DNA of 64,000 nucleotides from Mucilaginibacter kameinonensis (GCF_003675385.1 NZ_RCWZ01000001.1:682001-746000), one strand, 5' to 3'. Numbered from the stretch's first letter, positions 16,680 to 26,175 are shown. Made by a program: numbers and translations. The notes: a model not told the origin generated them from the letters alone.

Positions 16680-18596
16680 TTGGAAGCAAAAAAGTTACTC
16701 CCCCTAATCAGCTTTTTTCTCATCTTATTAGTTCGTAAAACAAACGCGCAAAGCCTCGGCGACCCGGTTGTGAGTATCACTTTTGGTTCCGGAACCTCAA
16801 CACACTCTGGTGCGTTGCCTGCCGATTCAGGATCCACGAGTTATACTTACAGCAGCGCCGATTTTCCGAATGATGGCTCGTACACCATTGAAAATACTAC
16901 CGCGGGTGCCGGTAACGTCTGGTGGTCGGCAACAGACCATACGGGTAATACCGGAGGGTACATGATGGTAGTAAATGCCAGCGTATCCAAAACCGATTAT
17001 TTTTATAAACGTACCATTACCGGGTTATGCTCTAACACCACCTATCAGTTTTCGGCCTGGGTGGTGAACCTGTTGAGGAGCAATGATATCAGTCCGCCAA
17101 ACATCACTTTCGCTATTGAAAAAACCGACGGGACAACTATCCAGAGTTATAATACCGGTACCATTGCACGTACCAGCGGCAATTATCAATGGGTACAGGA
17201 GGCATTTAATTTTACCCTGCCTGCAGGTGTTGGCGATGTGGTGATTAAGATGATCAATAACAGCGCGGGAGGTGCACCGGCTAACGACCTGGCTATTGAC
17301 GATATCGTTTTTCGTCCTTACGGACCGGTCATAGCGGCAAGTTTCAGCAGTTCAAGCTCAACCATAACCGCAGCGGCCTGTTCAGATGTTCCTCAAACTT
17401 ATACGCTTAGTACAACTATCCCCAGCGGATATACGGTTTTATGGCAGTCTAAAAACGGCAATGGCACCTGGACAGATCTTACCGGGGCCAACAGTACCAG
17501 CTCAACTTACCAGATCACGTCGCCAACAGTGGCCGGAACTTATTATTACCGGGCCGTAACGGCACAGGCGGGCAACATCAATTCGGCGCTTTGCAGGTCG
17601 GCATCAAATGTGCTCACGTTGACTGTCGGGGCGCCGCCTTCATCAACAGCAACAGCCAATACGCCGGTTTGCGCCGGTGCCACATTGTCTCTAAATGCAT
17701 CAACCGGGGTAAGCTATAAATGGACAGGGCCAAACGGTTTTACATCGGTACTTCAAAACCCAACCATCGATAATGTAACAACTGCGGCTGCCGGGAATTA
17801 TAGTGTTACCGTTAAATCATCGTCGGGATGCGAGGTTACAGTTCCCTTATCAGTTGTAGTGAATGCCCAACCTGTTGCAGCTGTGGCGCCAGTCGAGCCA
17901 ATTTGCGAGGGCAGTTCGGTAACCTTAAATGCCAGTGGTGGCTCAACGTATTCATGGTCGCCCAGTACTGGCCTTTCTGATGCCGGTATTGCCAATCCGG
18001 TAGCCAGCCCAACAGATACCACGCTTTATACGGTTACCGTAAGTAACGGAACCTGTACTTCAACCGCTCAGGTTCAGGTTAATGTGCTTAAAAAGCCGGT
18101 AGCTAATGCGGGTCCCGACAGGCATATTACCCAGGGACAGTCAGTTACGTTAAACGGCAGTACCAAGGGAACAAATGTAAGCTATTACTGGACCCCAACC
18201 GATAACCTGAGCAGCAGCCTTGAACTTAAGCCAACAGCGTCACCGTTTGAAGATATCACCTACACCCTTCACGTGGTATCAAACTCCGGCTGCGGCGACG
18301 AAGCTACCGACGAGGTATTTGTGCGCGTTTATAAAAAAGTAGTTATCCCCAATACTTTTACACCCAATGGTGATGGTGTTAACGATACCTGGAACATTGA
18401 AGCATTGGACACCTACCCAACTTCAACCACACAGGTGTTTAACCGCTACGGCGGCCTGGTGTTTAAAAGTACTGGCTACCCCAAAGCCTGGGACGGCAAA
18501 TACAGCGGCCAGGATATTCCATCGGGCACATACTATTACGTGATAGATCTAAAAAACGGCAATGTAATGAGTGGCTGGGTGATGGTGATGAGGTAA
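16680..18596 (+). CDS. Secreted Ig-like repeat protein with T9SS type B sorting domain
   Basis: 638 residues if it starts at the TTG at 16680; no in-frame ATG or GTG exists between the upstream stop at 16626 and this codon, and the TTG is followed by a good signal peptide (KLLPLISFFLILLVRKTNA). A jelly-roll-like adhesion domain (about 30-220) is followed by three or four Ig/PKD-like repeats rich in Thr and Ser (about 225-545). The last about 85 residues are a gliding-motility type C-terminal domain, with IPNTFTPNGDGVNDTWNI and VFNRYGGLVFKS, which targets proteins to the type IX secretion system. Likely a surface adhesin or matrix protein. Confidence 0.88.
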   Translation: MEAKKLLPLISFFLILLVRKTNAQSLGDPVVSITFGSGTSTHSGALPADSGSTSYTYSSADFPNDGSYTIENTTAGAGNVWWSATDHTGNTGGYMMVVNASVSKTDYFYKRTITGLCSNTTYQFSAWVVNLLRSNDISPPNITFAIEKTDGTTIQSYNTGTIARTSGNYQWVQEAFNFTLPAGVGDVVIKMINNSAGGAPANDLAIDDIVFRPYGPVIAASFSSSSSTITAAACSDVPQTYTLSTTIPSGYTVLWQSKNGNGTWTDLTGANSTSSTYQITSPTVAGTYYYRAVTAQAGNINSALCRSASNVLTLTVGAPPSSTATANTPVCAGATLSLNASTGVSYKWTGPNGFTSVLQNPTIDNVTTAAAGNYSVTVKSSSGCEVTVPLSVVVNAQPVAAVAPVEPICEGSSVTLNASGGSTYSWSPSTGLSDAGIANPVASPTDTTLYTVTVSNGTCTSTAQVQVNVLKKPVANAGPDRHITQGQSVTLNGSTKGTNVSYYWTPTDNLSSSLELKPTASPFEDITYTLHVVSNSGCGDEATDEVFVRVYKKVVIPNTFTPNGDGVNDTWNIEALDTYPTSTTQVFNRYGGLVFKSTGYPKAWDGKYSGQDIPSGTYYYVIDLKNGNVMSGWVMVMR

Positions 18597-18602
18597 GTTT
18601 TG

Positions 18603-18734
18603 GTTCATAGATCATGGATCATGGTTCATGGTAGAATTGCAGAGTGGGTGGTTTTTAGTTTGATGGTAAACAGCAGAAATGCAAAGCGAACAAAGGCGGC
18701 CATTACCATGAACCATGATCTATGAACCATGAAC
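18603..18734. repeat. Family E inverted repeat (TTCATGGTTCATAG type)
   Basis: Arms 18603-18633 and 18702-18734 are built of GATCATGG/TTCATGG units and their inverse, separated by about 68 bases. The right arm runs into the 3' end of the monooxygenase gene and supplies its last codons and TAG stop. Confidence 0.78.
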
Positions 18735-20321
18735 TACCCCCGCTATATTCAGCAAATAATTATCCATCATATCAATATCCACTACATCATTTAAAAAGCC
18801 AATGTGCATATCGGGACGGATGATGAGCGCTTTCTTTTGATTTTCTTTGACGTCGAAAGCATCAAAAATGTGTTGGTTTTTGGTTGATGGGGGCAGGTAA
18901 AAAAAGTTGAGGCTGGCCCCATAGGTTTGGGTGATCCATTTGGCTAAGGTAAACAGGTCGAGCTCTTTGAGTTTGCCAAGGCAAATGAGCGTAAAGCCTG
19001 GTTTGCTGCACCATTCGTGCAGGTCGGTTTCCAGTTGACGTTTTTCGTCAAAAACCTTGAGGTAAGGCAGCCTGTCGCCGGCTTTGATCTGGCTGGCATG
19101 GCTTAGGTTAAGGTTTATGCTGCTGTCGCGATAGGCGATGCCGGTTTGTGACACGCGTTTAAAAAATGCCTCGCGCAAATGAGGTTTACTCCATACCCAT
19201 TTTAAAACTACGGGCAGTAAATACTTCTTCAGCAAATTAATAAACCAGTTGCGCGACAGGATCATTTTAAAAATGCGGTCGGTGGTATTGAGCAGATCTT
19301 TGGCTACGGGCATTCTTTCCTGCGCGTAGCTATCCAAAACCGATACTTTAAGCTGGTTATTAACAACACCGGCCAGTTTCCAGGCCAGGTTATAGGCATC
19401 CTGCAGACCTGTGTTCATGCCCTGCCCGCCAACCGGCGAATGGATATGCGCTGCATCGCCAATTAAAAAACAGCGTTGCTCCCTGAATTTATCGGCCATG
19501 CGGTGATGCAGGCGATAAGTGGTGAACCAGTTGGTTTGCTCAACAATGATCTGCTGTTTGGTAACATCCCGCAGGTGAGGCAATATCTCTTCAATTTGCA
19601 ATTCATCTTTACCATCAAACTCATCGGGAAGGTTTCCTACTACGCGGTAGTTCCGTTCATCGGGCATGGGGAAAAAGCCAGCGAACCCCTTTTTTGACAG
19701 AAACAGGTTTACTTTATCGCCAAAATCTGCATCTATTTTGATATCGGCCAAATAAAACTGGTGCTGATAGGTATCACCATTAAAAGGAATATTGAGTTGC
19801 TTGCGTACGGTGCTGTGCGCGCCGTCGGCTCCAATCAACCAATCGCAGGTGATGGTTTGCTTATCTTCGCCGCTTTGCAATTGCAGGGTTACTTTTTCGG
19901 TATTTTGGCTTAAGGATAGCAGCGAAGTATTCCAGTAAACGGGGCAGCAATTGAGGGTAATAAAATCCAGCAATAACCGCTCGTTTTTGCTCTGCGGATA
20001 CATCTGGATAAAAGGAAAAGCTGTTTGAGTTTCGCCAACGTTTGAAAGCGAAAGACTGGCTACCTCTTCTCCTTCCTGGTTAAATTGAACACCGCCACCA
20101 CGTTTGCCATCGCTGAGCACCTTATCTATAATGCCCATTTGTCTGTAGATTTCCATAGACCGTGCCTGGACTGCCAACGCTTTTGAATGCGTGGTTGGCC
20201 CCTGCCTGCTATCGATAATTACCGGCTGCACACCATAGCGTAAAAGTTGGGCGGCCATCATCAAACCTGACGGACCGGCGCCTACAATTACAACCGGGGT
20301 ATGCTGCTGGCTTATGGTCAT
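18720..20321 (-). CDS. FAD-dependent monooxygenase (PheA/TfdB-UbiH family)
   Basis: 533 residues. GAGPSG (14-19) is the FAD-binding P-loop; the conserved second FAD motif is GDAAHIHSPVGGQGMN, and DWLIGADGAHSTVRKQL is the DG motif of aromatic hydroxylases. A thioredoxin-like C-terminal domain (about 395-530) is typical of phenol hydroxylase relatives. Expected to hydroxylate an aromatic or polyketide-like substrate with NAD(P)H. Its start overlaps the stop of the rsmI-like gene by 4 bases, so the two are co-transcribed although functionally unrelated. The final VHGS and stop come from repeat DNA, so the C-terminus may be recently altered. Confidence 0.88.
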   Translation of the reverse strand: MTISQQHTPVVIVGAGPSGLMMAAQLLRYGVQPVIIDSRQGPTTHSKALAVQARSMEIYRQMGIIDKVLSDGKRGGGVQFNQEGEEVASLSLSNVGETQTAFPFIQMYPQSKNERLLLDFITLNCCPVYWNTSLLSLSQNTEKVTLQLQSGEDKQTITCDWLIGADGAHSTVRKQLNIPFNGDTYQHQFYLADIKIDADFGDKVNLFLSKKGFAGFFPMPDERNYRVVGNLPDEFDGKDELQIEEILPHLRDVTKQQIIVEQTNWFTTYRLHHRMADKFREQRCFLIGDAAHIHSPVGGQGMNTGLQDAYNLAWKLAGVVNNQLKVSVLDSYAQERMPVAKDLLNTTDRIFKMILSRNWFINLLKKYLLPVVLKWVWSKPHLREAFFKRVSQTGIAYRDSSINLNLSHASQIKAGDRLPYLKVFDEKRQLETDLHEWCSKPGFTLICLGKLKELDLFTLAKWITQTYGASLNFFYLPPSTKNQHIFDAFDVKENQKKALIIRPDMHIGFLNDVVDIDMMDNYLLNIAGVVHGS

Positions 20322-21034
20322 TTATTGCCGTGATAGATTAAAAAGATAGTTGGACGTTTATGCAGATCAGGCACTTTCTTTTGCCAGTCGGCAATGGTTT
20401 TGGTTTGTACCAACTCGGTAGCGGCTGTAAGATCGCAGGCTATACAGAGTTTGGTTTTAGGATTACCGCTTTTCAGAATCTCCTCAAGCATAGGGTTGTT
20501 GCGGAAAGGTGTTTCAATAAACATCTGGGTTTGATCGAGCTTAATGGCTGTATTTTCCAGCTCCTTGATCTTTTTGGCGCGAAGCACCTTATCAATAGGC
20601 AGGTAGCCATGAAAAGCAAAACTTTGGCCGCTAAAGCCCGAGGCCATCAGCGCCAGTAAAATGGAGCTTGGGCCAACTAAAGGCACAACCTTAATACCCA
20701 TGCGATGGGCTTTATCCACAATCTCAGCTCCCGGATCGGCTACACCGGGGCAACCGGCCTCGCTCATCAAACCAACATCATTACCGGCTTGCAGGCCTTT
20801 AAAAAAATCGGCGTTGCCCATATCGCGGTTATGCTTGCCATAATCGTGAATAATGAGTTCGCTTTGCGGGGTTTTTAAACCGGCCTCTTTTAAAAAGCGG
20901 CGGGCGGTTTTTTCATTCTCCACAATGTATTCTTTGATACTGTTAATGGTATCAACCAGGTATGGCGTAAATGACTTTGCAGCTGCATCATCGGCCAATG
21001 GTACAGGAATTAAATAAAGGGTTCCATAGGGCAT
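20318..21034 (-). CDS. RsmI-like SAM-dependent methyltransferase (tetrapyrrole methylase fold)
   Basis: 238 residues. GTLYLIPVPL at the N-terminus and VGLMSEAGCPGVADPGA and VVPLVGPSSILLALMASGF further in are signatures of the RsmI/YraL family, which 2'-O-methylates C1402 of 16S rRNA. It differs from classical RsmI in having an atypical N-terminal loop and is the Bacteroidota-specific short type, so its exact target is inferred. The 4-base overlap with the next gene shows translational coupling. Confidence 0.82.
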   Translation of the reverse strand: MPYGTLYLIPVPLADDAAAKSFTPYLVDTINSIKEYIVENEKTARRFLKEAGLKTPQSELIIHDYGKHNRDMGNADFFKGLQAGNDVGLMSEAGCPGVADPGAEIVDKAHRMGIKVVPLVGPSSILLALMASGFSGQSFAFHGYLPIDKVLRAKKIKELENTAIKLDQTQMFIETPFRNNPMLEEILKSGNPKTKLCIACDLTAATELVQTKTIADWQKKVPDLHKRPTIFLIYHGNK

Positions 21035-21072
21035 GTTGCAAAGTTGGTGTTTTTTGTTTAAATTAAGCTATC

Positions 21073-21082
21073 AAAAGGAGGC
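21073..21082 (+). promoter_or_regulatory. Canonical Shine-Dalgarno sequence (AAAAGGAGGC)
   Basis: AAGGAGG ends 7 bases before the ATG at 21089. Strong SDs are rare in Bacteroidota, and I did not see a comparable one before the other starts in this window. It is complementary to CCUCCUU, which occurs in 16S rRNA and in both tRNA-like genes at 46980-47288. Confidence 0.7.
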
Positions 21083-21088
21083 GGAAAA

Positions 21089-21805
21089 ATGAGGCAATTA
21101 GGTGCAAATTGGTTTATTGAAGGTCATATTGATTTTGAATACAAAAAATATATCCTGTTAAGTTACCTGCAGGAAATTAACAGTCATTTTGATAACAGCC
21201 GATTATACCCTAACCTGGCCGACCTGATTTTTCACTACAACAACCTCATCGATTTCAAAACGAATAAATCGTTGTTGCAGCAGGCCTTTCCGCAACGCTT
21301 GTCCCAGGCCGATATTGATGCTGTTAAGCTTACCTATCAAAAGATCATTACCGATGATCAGAGCATGCAGGAGATAGAACATATCATTACCTATGCACTC
21401 GGCAAGATAGATCCGGCCATAAAAACCGGCAGGGATATTTATGATTTTGTTGAAAGGCATGTTAATATCGATCCGGTAGGTATTATCCCCTTAATGCCTT
21501 ATCATGGTTACTTTTCGTTACGTAACGGCAAGGAAAGCACCAACCGCATCTATGAATACCAGATCACCATTTTTGAGGGTAAGGATGATAAATATCGTGG
21601 CATCAATATATCTTTTGTTGATACCTATGAGCAAAGCATAGCCAATACGCCCGAAAGTATCAAACTGCACCTTATTAACCGTAATAAGTTTATACCCAAC
21701 CCTGCGGTTTACTATGTACACAGCGATATTACTTTCCCGCTTGAGCAAACCCTTTTGCCGGTGGCCAAAAGGAGTTTGGTGAAATTTATCTCGAACGCGG
21801 CGTAA
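21089..21805 (+). CDS. Conserved hypothetical protein with a strong SD
   Basis: 238 residues, soluble, no signal peptide or membrane segment. N-terminus ANWFIEGHIDFEYKKYILL; the middle is helical and the C-terminal half looks beta-rich. I recognise it as a conserved Bacteroidota protein but not its function. It is divergent from the rsmI-like gene (54 bases between starts). The AAGGAGG before its start is exceptional here and suggests special translational control. Confidence 0.75.
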   Translation: MRQLGANWFIEGHIDFEYKKYILLSYLQEINSHFDNSRLYPNLADLIFHYNNLIDFKTNKSLLQQAFPQRLSQADIDAVKLTYQKIITDDQSMQEIEHIITYALGKIDPAIKTGRDIYDFVERHVNIDPVGIIPLMPYHGYFSLRNGKESTNRIYEYQITIFEGKDDKYRGINISFVDTYEQSIANTPESIKLHLINRNKFIPNPAVYYVHSDITFPLEQTLLPVAKRSLVKFISNAA

Positions 21806-21832
21806 AAAGAAAGTGTTCGGTAAGAGTCGATC

Positions 21833-22222
21833 TTACATATGAAACACATTAAACCGGTGCCCGTCCGGATCGGCAAACATAAAGCCGTAATAGCCTTCGC
21901 CAAATGCTTCCGGTGGGGAGAGCAGCTTCCCTCCCGCTTTGGTAACATCGGTTGCCCATTGGTCTACTTGTTCTTTACTTTCGGCCGAAAGTGAGAATAA
22001 TATCTCAGCTGCTGATTGTGCGTCTGATATTTCAATTTTCATGTTGGCTTGCAGCACTTTCTTCAGAAAAAAGTGTATTACAAATTGATTTTCTCCAATA
22101 ATAAAACTGGTTAGCTGATCATTGGGGGAGCAATTAAGTTTAAAGCCCAAGTCGGTATAAAATTTTGTTGTTCGCGCTAAATCGTCAACGGCCAGGTTGG
22201 CCCATATCATTTTTGGATGCAT
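21833..22222 (-). CDS. VOC-family (glyoxalase/bleomycin-resistance fold) protein
   Basis: 129 residues, two beta-alpha-beta-beta-beta modules. MIWANLAVDDLARTTKFYTDLGF at the N-terminus and GYYGFMFADPDGHRFNVF at the C-terminus are typical VOC sequences. Several putative metal ligands can be seen but the substrate cannot be told. Convergent with the hypothetical gene, 27 bases between stops. Confidence 0.85.
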   Translation of the reverse strand: MHPKMIWANLAVDDLARTTKFYTDLGFKLNCSPNDQLTSFIIGENQFVIHFFLKKVLQANMKIEISDAQSAAEILFSLSAESKEQVDQWATDVTKAGGKLLSPPEAFGEGYYGFMFADPDGHRFNVFHM

Positions 22223-22499
22223 CGTGTTTTGGTTTTGCAGGGATATAATATAGATTTAATACAAACGCTGTCATAATATGTTTCCCAAAGAGCTATTTTG
22301 CTGCGGTAAACATTTATATTCGTTACCGAATAAACCTGAAACAGAAGGAGAATTGCGTGTATAATGCATGCCCTTCTACTGACCAATAAAATATCTGTAA
22401 AATTGACATTATTTGGCAATATGACCGATGTAAAGGCTTCCTGCGCGAAGCCCGACATGTTATGCGAAATTTTAAGATACTCCCCCAATTTATAATCAC

Positions 22500-24443
22500 A
22501 TGAGAAAACTTTTAATCGCACTTTTTTTATTAAGTGGTTTTATAACCTATGCCCAGGTGAAGCCTTCGGGCATTTTGCTGAATAGTAAAAATGCCGATAT
22601 TAAAAAGACAAAAGGCTTTTCGACAGTAAGTACACAGGATGGCAGCAAGCCTGTTGAACTGGTTTTTCAAACGCATACCTGCGTTGGCGTGAGCCGGGAA
22701 GATAATAAATGGTACGTTCTGCCTTTAAATGACGCCTCTGGTAAAATCAGCGCGAATACAAATTTGTGGATCCTGCCTCAGGACGCGCTTTCGAAGGATA
22801 AGGCTTATTTGATCAAATTATCGGGAAGTGACTCGGTGACGGCGGTTTCTGAAAACGACCGGTTGAGGGTAAATGTATATTCTAAAAAATTTGAGTTGCA
22901 TACCGCCGAGGCCCGTCCGCATAGCGATTGTTTTAATAACCGTTATGCCCTCAACATACAAGGCGGCGATGCTTTTGCAAACACCCTGGCCGGTTTTTAC
23001 TGGGGAACCATGTTGCAATCGGTAATAGAAAAAACAAAGGCTAAAAACTATCCTTATTCAAGCGGGTACGTAATCAGTACATTAAACCCTAAGGCCTATG
23101 CCGGTTCATACCCGGATGTTGATCACGAATTTCAAATAAAAGGGCGGCTTGCTTTTGTTTCTGATCTTGATATCGACGTGGTAAGGCGCATGATGGAGCT
23201 TCAGTTTAAGTTAATGCAGGATGATCCGGAAGGTTTGTTTAGGGATCCATGTTCTGTACAGCCCAGCGGTGAGCGTGAATACCATATCCGCCGGAACAGC
23301 CAAAACAATAAGGTGAATGCCAATATGTTTTTGTTAACTGGCAATATGGAAATTCAGGAAGAGGCATTCCATTATTTTGAGGCAACCAAAGATTCTGTAT
23401 GGCTCAGTAAAAACATTGAAAACCTTGAAAAAGCTGCCGCGCTTACTATCGCAAACACAGATCAGTATGGGCGTGTATGGTCTGACGTGTATTATGAAGA
23501 TCAGGTAATGAAAGATGGTAGGGAAACCATGTCGGGCGCGTTGGCAGCTTATACTTTTCAATTGCTGGCACAAATGGAAAGCATTTTGAACCGGGGAAAT
23601 AAATCAGATTACTATGCCGGGTTTTCAAAAAAGATAGCTCATCAATTGGTTCAGCCATTACCACAGGGTTTTTGGGATGAACAGGAACAGCGGTTTGTGG
23701 ATTGGGTAGACAGAAGCGGCGTAAAACACAATCATATCCACTTGCTGGCCAATATTCTGCCAGCTATGTTTGGTTATACAACAGAAACTCAAACCCAGGC
23801 GGTTGCCAAGCTGGTTAACTCAAACCTGGCCGAATTTCAACGGTTCCCGAGTTTTATCTCGGCAGATGTAGCAGCCTATGACAAAAATGAGATTGGTGAT
23901 GGAGGCCCTTATGACCTTTGTGCTGCCGGGCGCTATTGGTGGTGGGATGCCTCCTACTGGAAATGGCTTAACAACAACGAAATGCTGTATAAACAACTTA
24001 AAACTGTTGCCGCCGAAGCCGTTAAGGATTCCTATTACATGGGCGAACGTTATGATATGAATCATGTTTACTACGTTGACAATAAAGACTGGCACGGCGC
24101 AGATATGTATTATGAATATCCCTGCGTTTATACATCCATTTTGATAGATAATTATTTAGGCATTCAACACACCTTAAATGCCGATTTAAGCATTAAGCCC
24201 AAGGTTAACGGATATGGCACAATTGAATTTACAAACCCGTTGTATAATATACGTTATACCATCACCGCAAAAGGTTTCAAGTTAAAGAACCTATCCGACA
24301 AGCCAAGGCGTTTTGCAGTGGATTTATCATCGGTATTTAAAGGGAAGCAATTGAAGTTGGCTGGTAAGTTGAAAATAGAAAGCCCGGATGCTGTAATTAC
24401 GTTAGCGGCGAATGAAGAAGCGAATTGGGTTTTAAGTAATTGA
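22500..24443 (+). CDS. Secreted six-hairpin glycosidase-like protein
   Basis: 647 residues with a signal peptide (1-18, ITYAQ). An N-terminal beta-sandwich part is followed by an (alpha/alpha)6-barrel-like region (about 235-560), with GEREYHIRRNSQNNKVNANMF split over it and GRYWWWDASYWKWLNNNEML near its end, then a short C-terminal beta domain ending WVLSN. It resembles six-hairpin glycosidases such as trehalase or rhamnosidase-like enzymes, but the acid/base pair is not identified. Single gene in a 277-base upstream region without other features. Confidence 0.72.
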   Translation: MRKLLIALFLLSGFITYAQVKPSGILLNSKNADIKKTKGFSTVSTQDGSKPVELVFQTHTCVGVSREDNKWYVLPLNDASGKISANTNLWILPQDALSKDKAYLIKLSGSDSVTAVSENDRLRVNVYSKKFELHTAEARPHSDCFNNRYALNIQGGDAFANTLAGFYWGTMLQSVIEKTKAKNYPYSSGYVISTLNPKAYAGSYPDVDHEFQIKGRLAFVSDLDIDVVRRMMELQFKLMQDDPEGLFRDPCSVQPSGEREYHIRRNSQNNKVNANMFLLTGNMEIQEEAFHYFEATKDSVWLSKNIENLEKAAALTIANTDQYGRVWSDVYYEDQVMKDGRETMSGALAAYTFQLLAQMESILNRGNKSDYYAGFSKKIAHQLVQPLPQGFWDEQEQRFVDWVDRSGVKHNHIHLLANILPAMFGYTTETQTQAVAKLVNSNLAEFQRFPSFISADVAAYDKNEIGDGGPYDLCAAGRYWWWDASYWKWLNNNEMLYKQLKTVAAEAVKDSYYMGERYDMNHVYYVDNKDWHGADMYYEYPCVYTSILIDNYLGIQHTLNADLSIKPKVNGYGTIEFTNPLYNIRYTITAKGFKLKNLSDKPRRFAVDLSSVFKGKQLKLAGKLKIESPDAVITLAANEEANWVLSN

Positions 24444-24501
24444 GGGGAAGTTTTGCTTAAGGCTTCTAATGAACTGCGATTTGTCCGTTATATGTTCTGT
24501 A

Positions 24502-24539
24502 ATTATATTTTATTATATTTTATTATGTTTTTATATTTG
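24502..24539 (+). promoter_or_regulatory. Promoter and phased 10-base repeats of the dGTPase pair
   Basis: Three consecutive 10-base units ATTATATTTT, ATTATATTTT and ATTATGTTTT (24502-24531) lead into TATATTTG (24532-24539), a perfect TAnnTTTG box. Transcription would start about 10 bases before the ATG at 24556. The helical phasing suggests bent DNA or a regulator site. Confidence 0.6.
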
Positions 24540-24555
24540 TATATAAATCAACATC

Positions 24556-24711
24556 ATGGCAACGAAAGATCCAAATTCTTCATACGAATCTCAGGCATTA
24601 AAAAAAGCCATTTCCGATGCCTATAAGGGAACCTATCAAATTAAAGGCACAACTGCTTCAAAGCACGGCACTAATGCAGATTATAAGAAGACTATAACTG
24701 TTAAAAAGTAG
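24556..24711 (+). CDS. Small basic protein upstream of the dGTPase (51 residues)
   Basis: ATG at 24556, stop TAG at 24709-24711, 6 bases before the dGTPase start, so the two are surely co-transcribed. Sequence is hydrophilic, Lys/Thr rich, with YESQALKKAISDAYKGTYQI and ending TITVKK. No signal peptide or membrane segment. I do not recognise a family. Its position suggests a regulator, inhibitor or partner of the dGTPase. Confidence 0.6.
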   Translation: MATKDPNSSYESQALKKAISDAYKGTYQIKGTTASKHGTNADYKKTITVKK

Positions 24712-24717
24712 CCATAA

Positions 24718-26175
24718 ATGTATTCTAATTCGGATACCGAACGGGAATTTCCTGTTCAAACAGGTGAAAAAGATTATCGTTCGCCCTATCGTAGAGATTA
24801 TGCTAGATTAATTCATTGTCCTTCGTTCAGAAGATTACAGGGAAAAACGCAATTATATCCTGGCGTTGAATCTGATTTTTTTAGAAACCGATTAACTCAT
24901 TCTTTAGAGGTCGCTCAGATATCTAAAACAATTGCGCTATTTATAAATGATCAGTTTATAGAATCTGGATCTGAAAAAATTGATGTTGATATTTGTGAAT
25001 TTGCAGGCCTCGCGCACGATCTTGGCCACCCTCCTTTTGGTCACCAGGGAGAAGAAGCTCTTGATGAATGCATGGGAAATTTTGGAGGTTTTGAGGGGAA
25101 TGCTCAAACGCTAAGAATCCTTTCAAGAATTGAAAAAAAGACAAAAATTGATTCGCCAAATCCCAATGACGAGTATAGATTTGGGCTCAATCTTACTTTT
25201 AGGTCATTGGCATCTATATTAAAATATGACAATCCTATTCCAGAAACTATTGACAGTCGTAAGGAGGAAGATAAAAAAAGAGCAGTAAAAGGATATTATG
25301 CATCTGAATCGAATCTTGTCAGGCAAATTAAAACTAAAGTAGCGGGAGATGATACTAAGCCCTTCAAAACTGTCGAATGTAAGATCATGGATATTGCAGA
25401 CGATATTGCATATTCGACGTACGATCTAGAAGATGGGTTTAAGGCGGGGTTTTATCATCCGACAAACTTCTTTTCCTACCCAGACGCAGTATTTGAAAAT
25501 GTTGCCCGTAAAGTTGAAAAAGCGTTAAAAAAAGAAGAGTACATTACTAAAAAAGATTTTGATGCAAACGACGTACGAGAAGAACTTTTTAGCATCTTTT
25601 CTAGTGTTTATAATTTTGACACATTTGATCTGGTCGAGGCAGACGACGATGATGGAAACAATTATATTGGTATAACAAAAGGAATAACTAAAGAGGCGTT
25701 TCTTTTTAACATCGTCAATACAATAACAAAGGCTTCTAAACTCGTAGCGGAGGATGGCTATTTTCGAAATACTTTTACTTCAGAACTTATAAATAGTGCT
25801 ATTGAAGGAGTAAGATACATCGAGAATAAGGAAAATGCAGCTCTATCAGATGTTTATCTAGAAGAGAAAACTAGAATTAGGGTAGAGGTCTTGAAAAACT
25901 TTACTTATGAAAGTCAAATTTTAAGCCCCCGACTTAAAATAGCGGAGTTTAGAGGCAAGGAGATTGTAAAAACAATATTCGATGTTTTAAAAAACGATGA
26001 AGGATGGCGATTAATGCCATCAGATTACCAAACAATCTATCATCATTTTTCAACTACTGCTGATAAACATCGATGCATTTGCGATTTTATATCTGGTATG
26101 ACAGATAAATACGCGATTGAATTTTATGGTCGTTTAAAGTCTGAAAATCCAGAGACTATATTTAAACCGTTTTAA
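24718..26175 (+). CDS. dgt: Deoxyguanosinetriphosphate triphosphohydrolase (dGTPase, HD domain)
   Basis: 485 residues. All parts of the Dgt family are visible: FRRLQGKTQLYPGVESDFF, RLTHSLEVAQI (His61), GLAHDLGHPPFGHQGE (His100-Asp101), FEGNAQTLR, the later Asp in DIADDIAYSTYDLEDG, and the C-terminal HD-associated part with CICDFISGMTDKYA. It hydrolyses dGTP to deoxyguanosine and triphosphate. The gene is clearly more A+T-rich than its surroundings (43 G+C of 120 in 25261-25380 against 30 of 60 in 27661-27720), which hints at acquisition. dGTPases are known to defend against phages by draining dNTPs, a possibility here. Confidence 0.93.
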   Translation: MYSNSDTEREFPVQTGEKDYRSPYRRDYARLIHCPSFRRLQGKTQLYPGVESDFFRNRLTHSLEVAQISKTIALFINDQFIESGSEKIDVDICEFAGLAHDLGHPPFGHQGEEALDECMGNFGGFEGNAQTLRILSRIEKKTKIDSPNPNDEYRFGLNLTFRSLASILKYDNPIPETIDSRKEEDKKRAVKGYYASESNLVRQIKTKVAGDDTKPFKTVECKIMDIADDIAYSTYDLEDGFKAGFYHPTNFFSYPDAVFENVARKVEKALKKEEYITKKDFDANDVREELFSIFSSVYNFDTFDLVEADDDDGNNYIGITKGITKEAFLFNIVNTITKASKLVAEDGYFRNTFTSELINSAIEGVRYIENKENAALSDVYLEEKTRIRVEVLKNFTYESQILSPRLKIAEFRGKEIVKTIFDVLKNDEGWRLMPSDYQTIYHHFSTTADKHRCICDFISGMTDKYAIEFYGRLKSENPETIFKPF

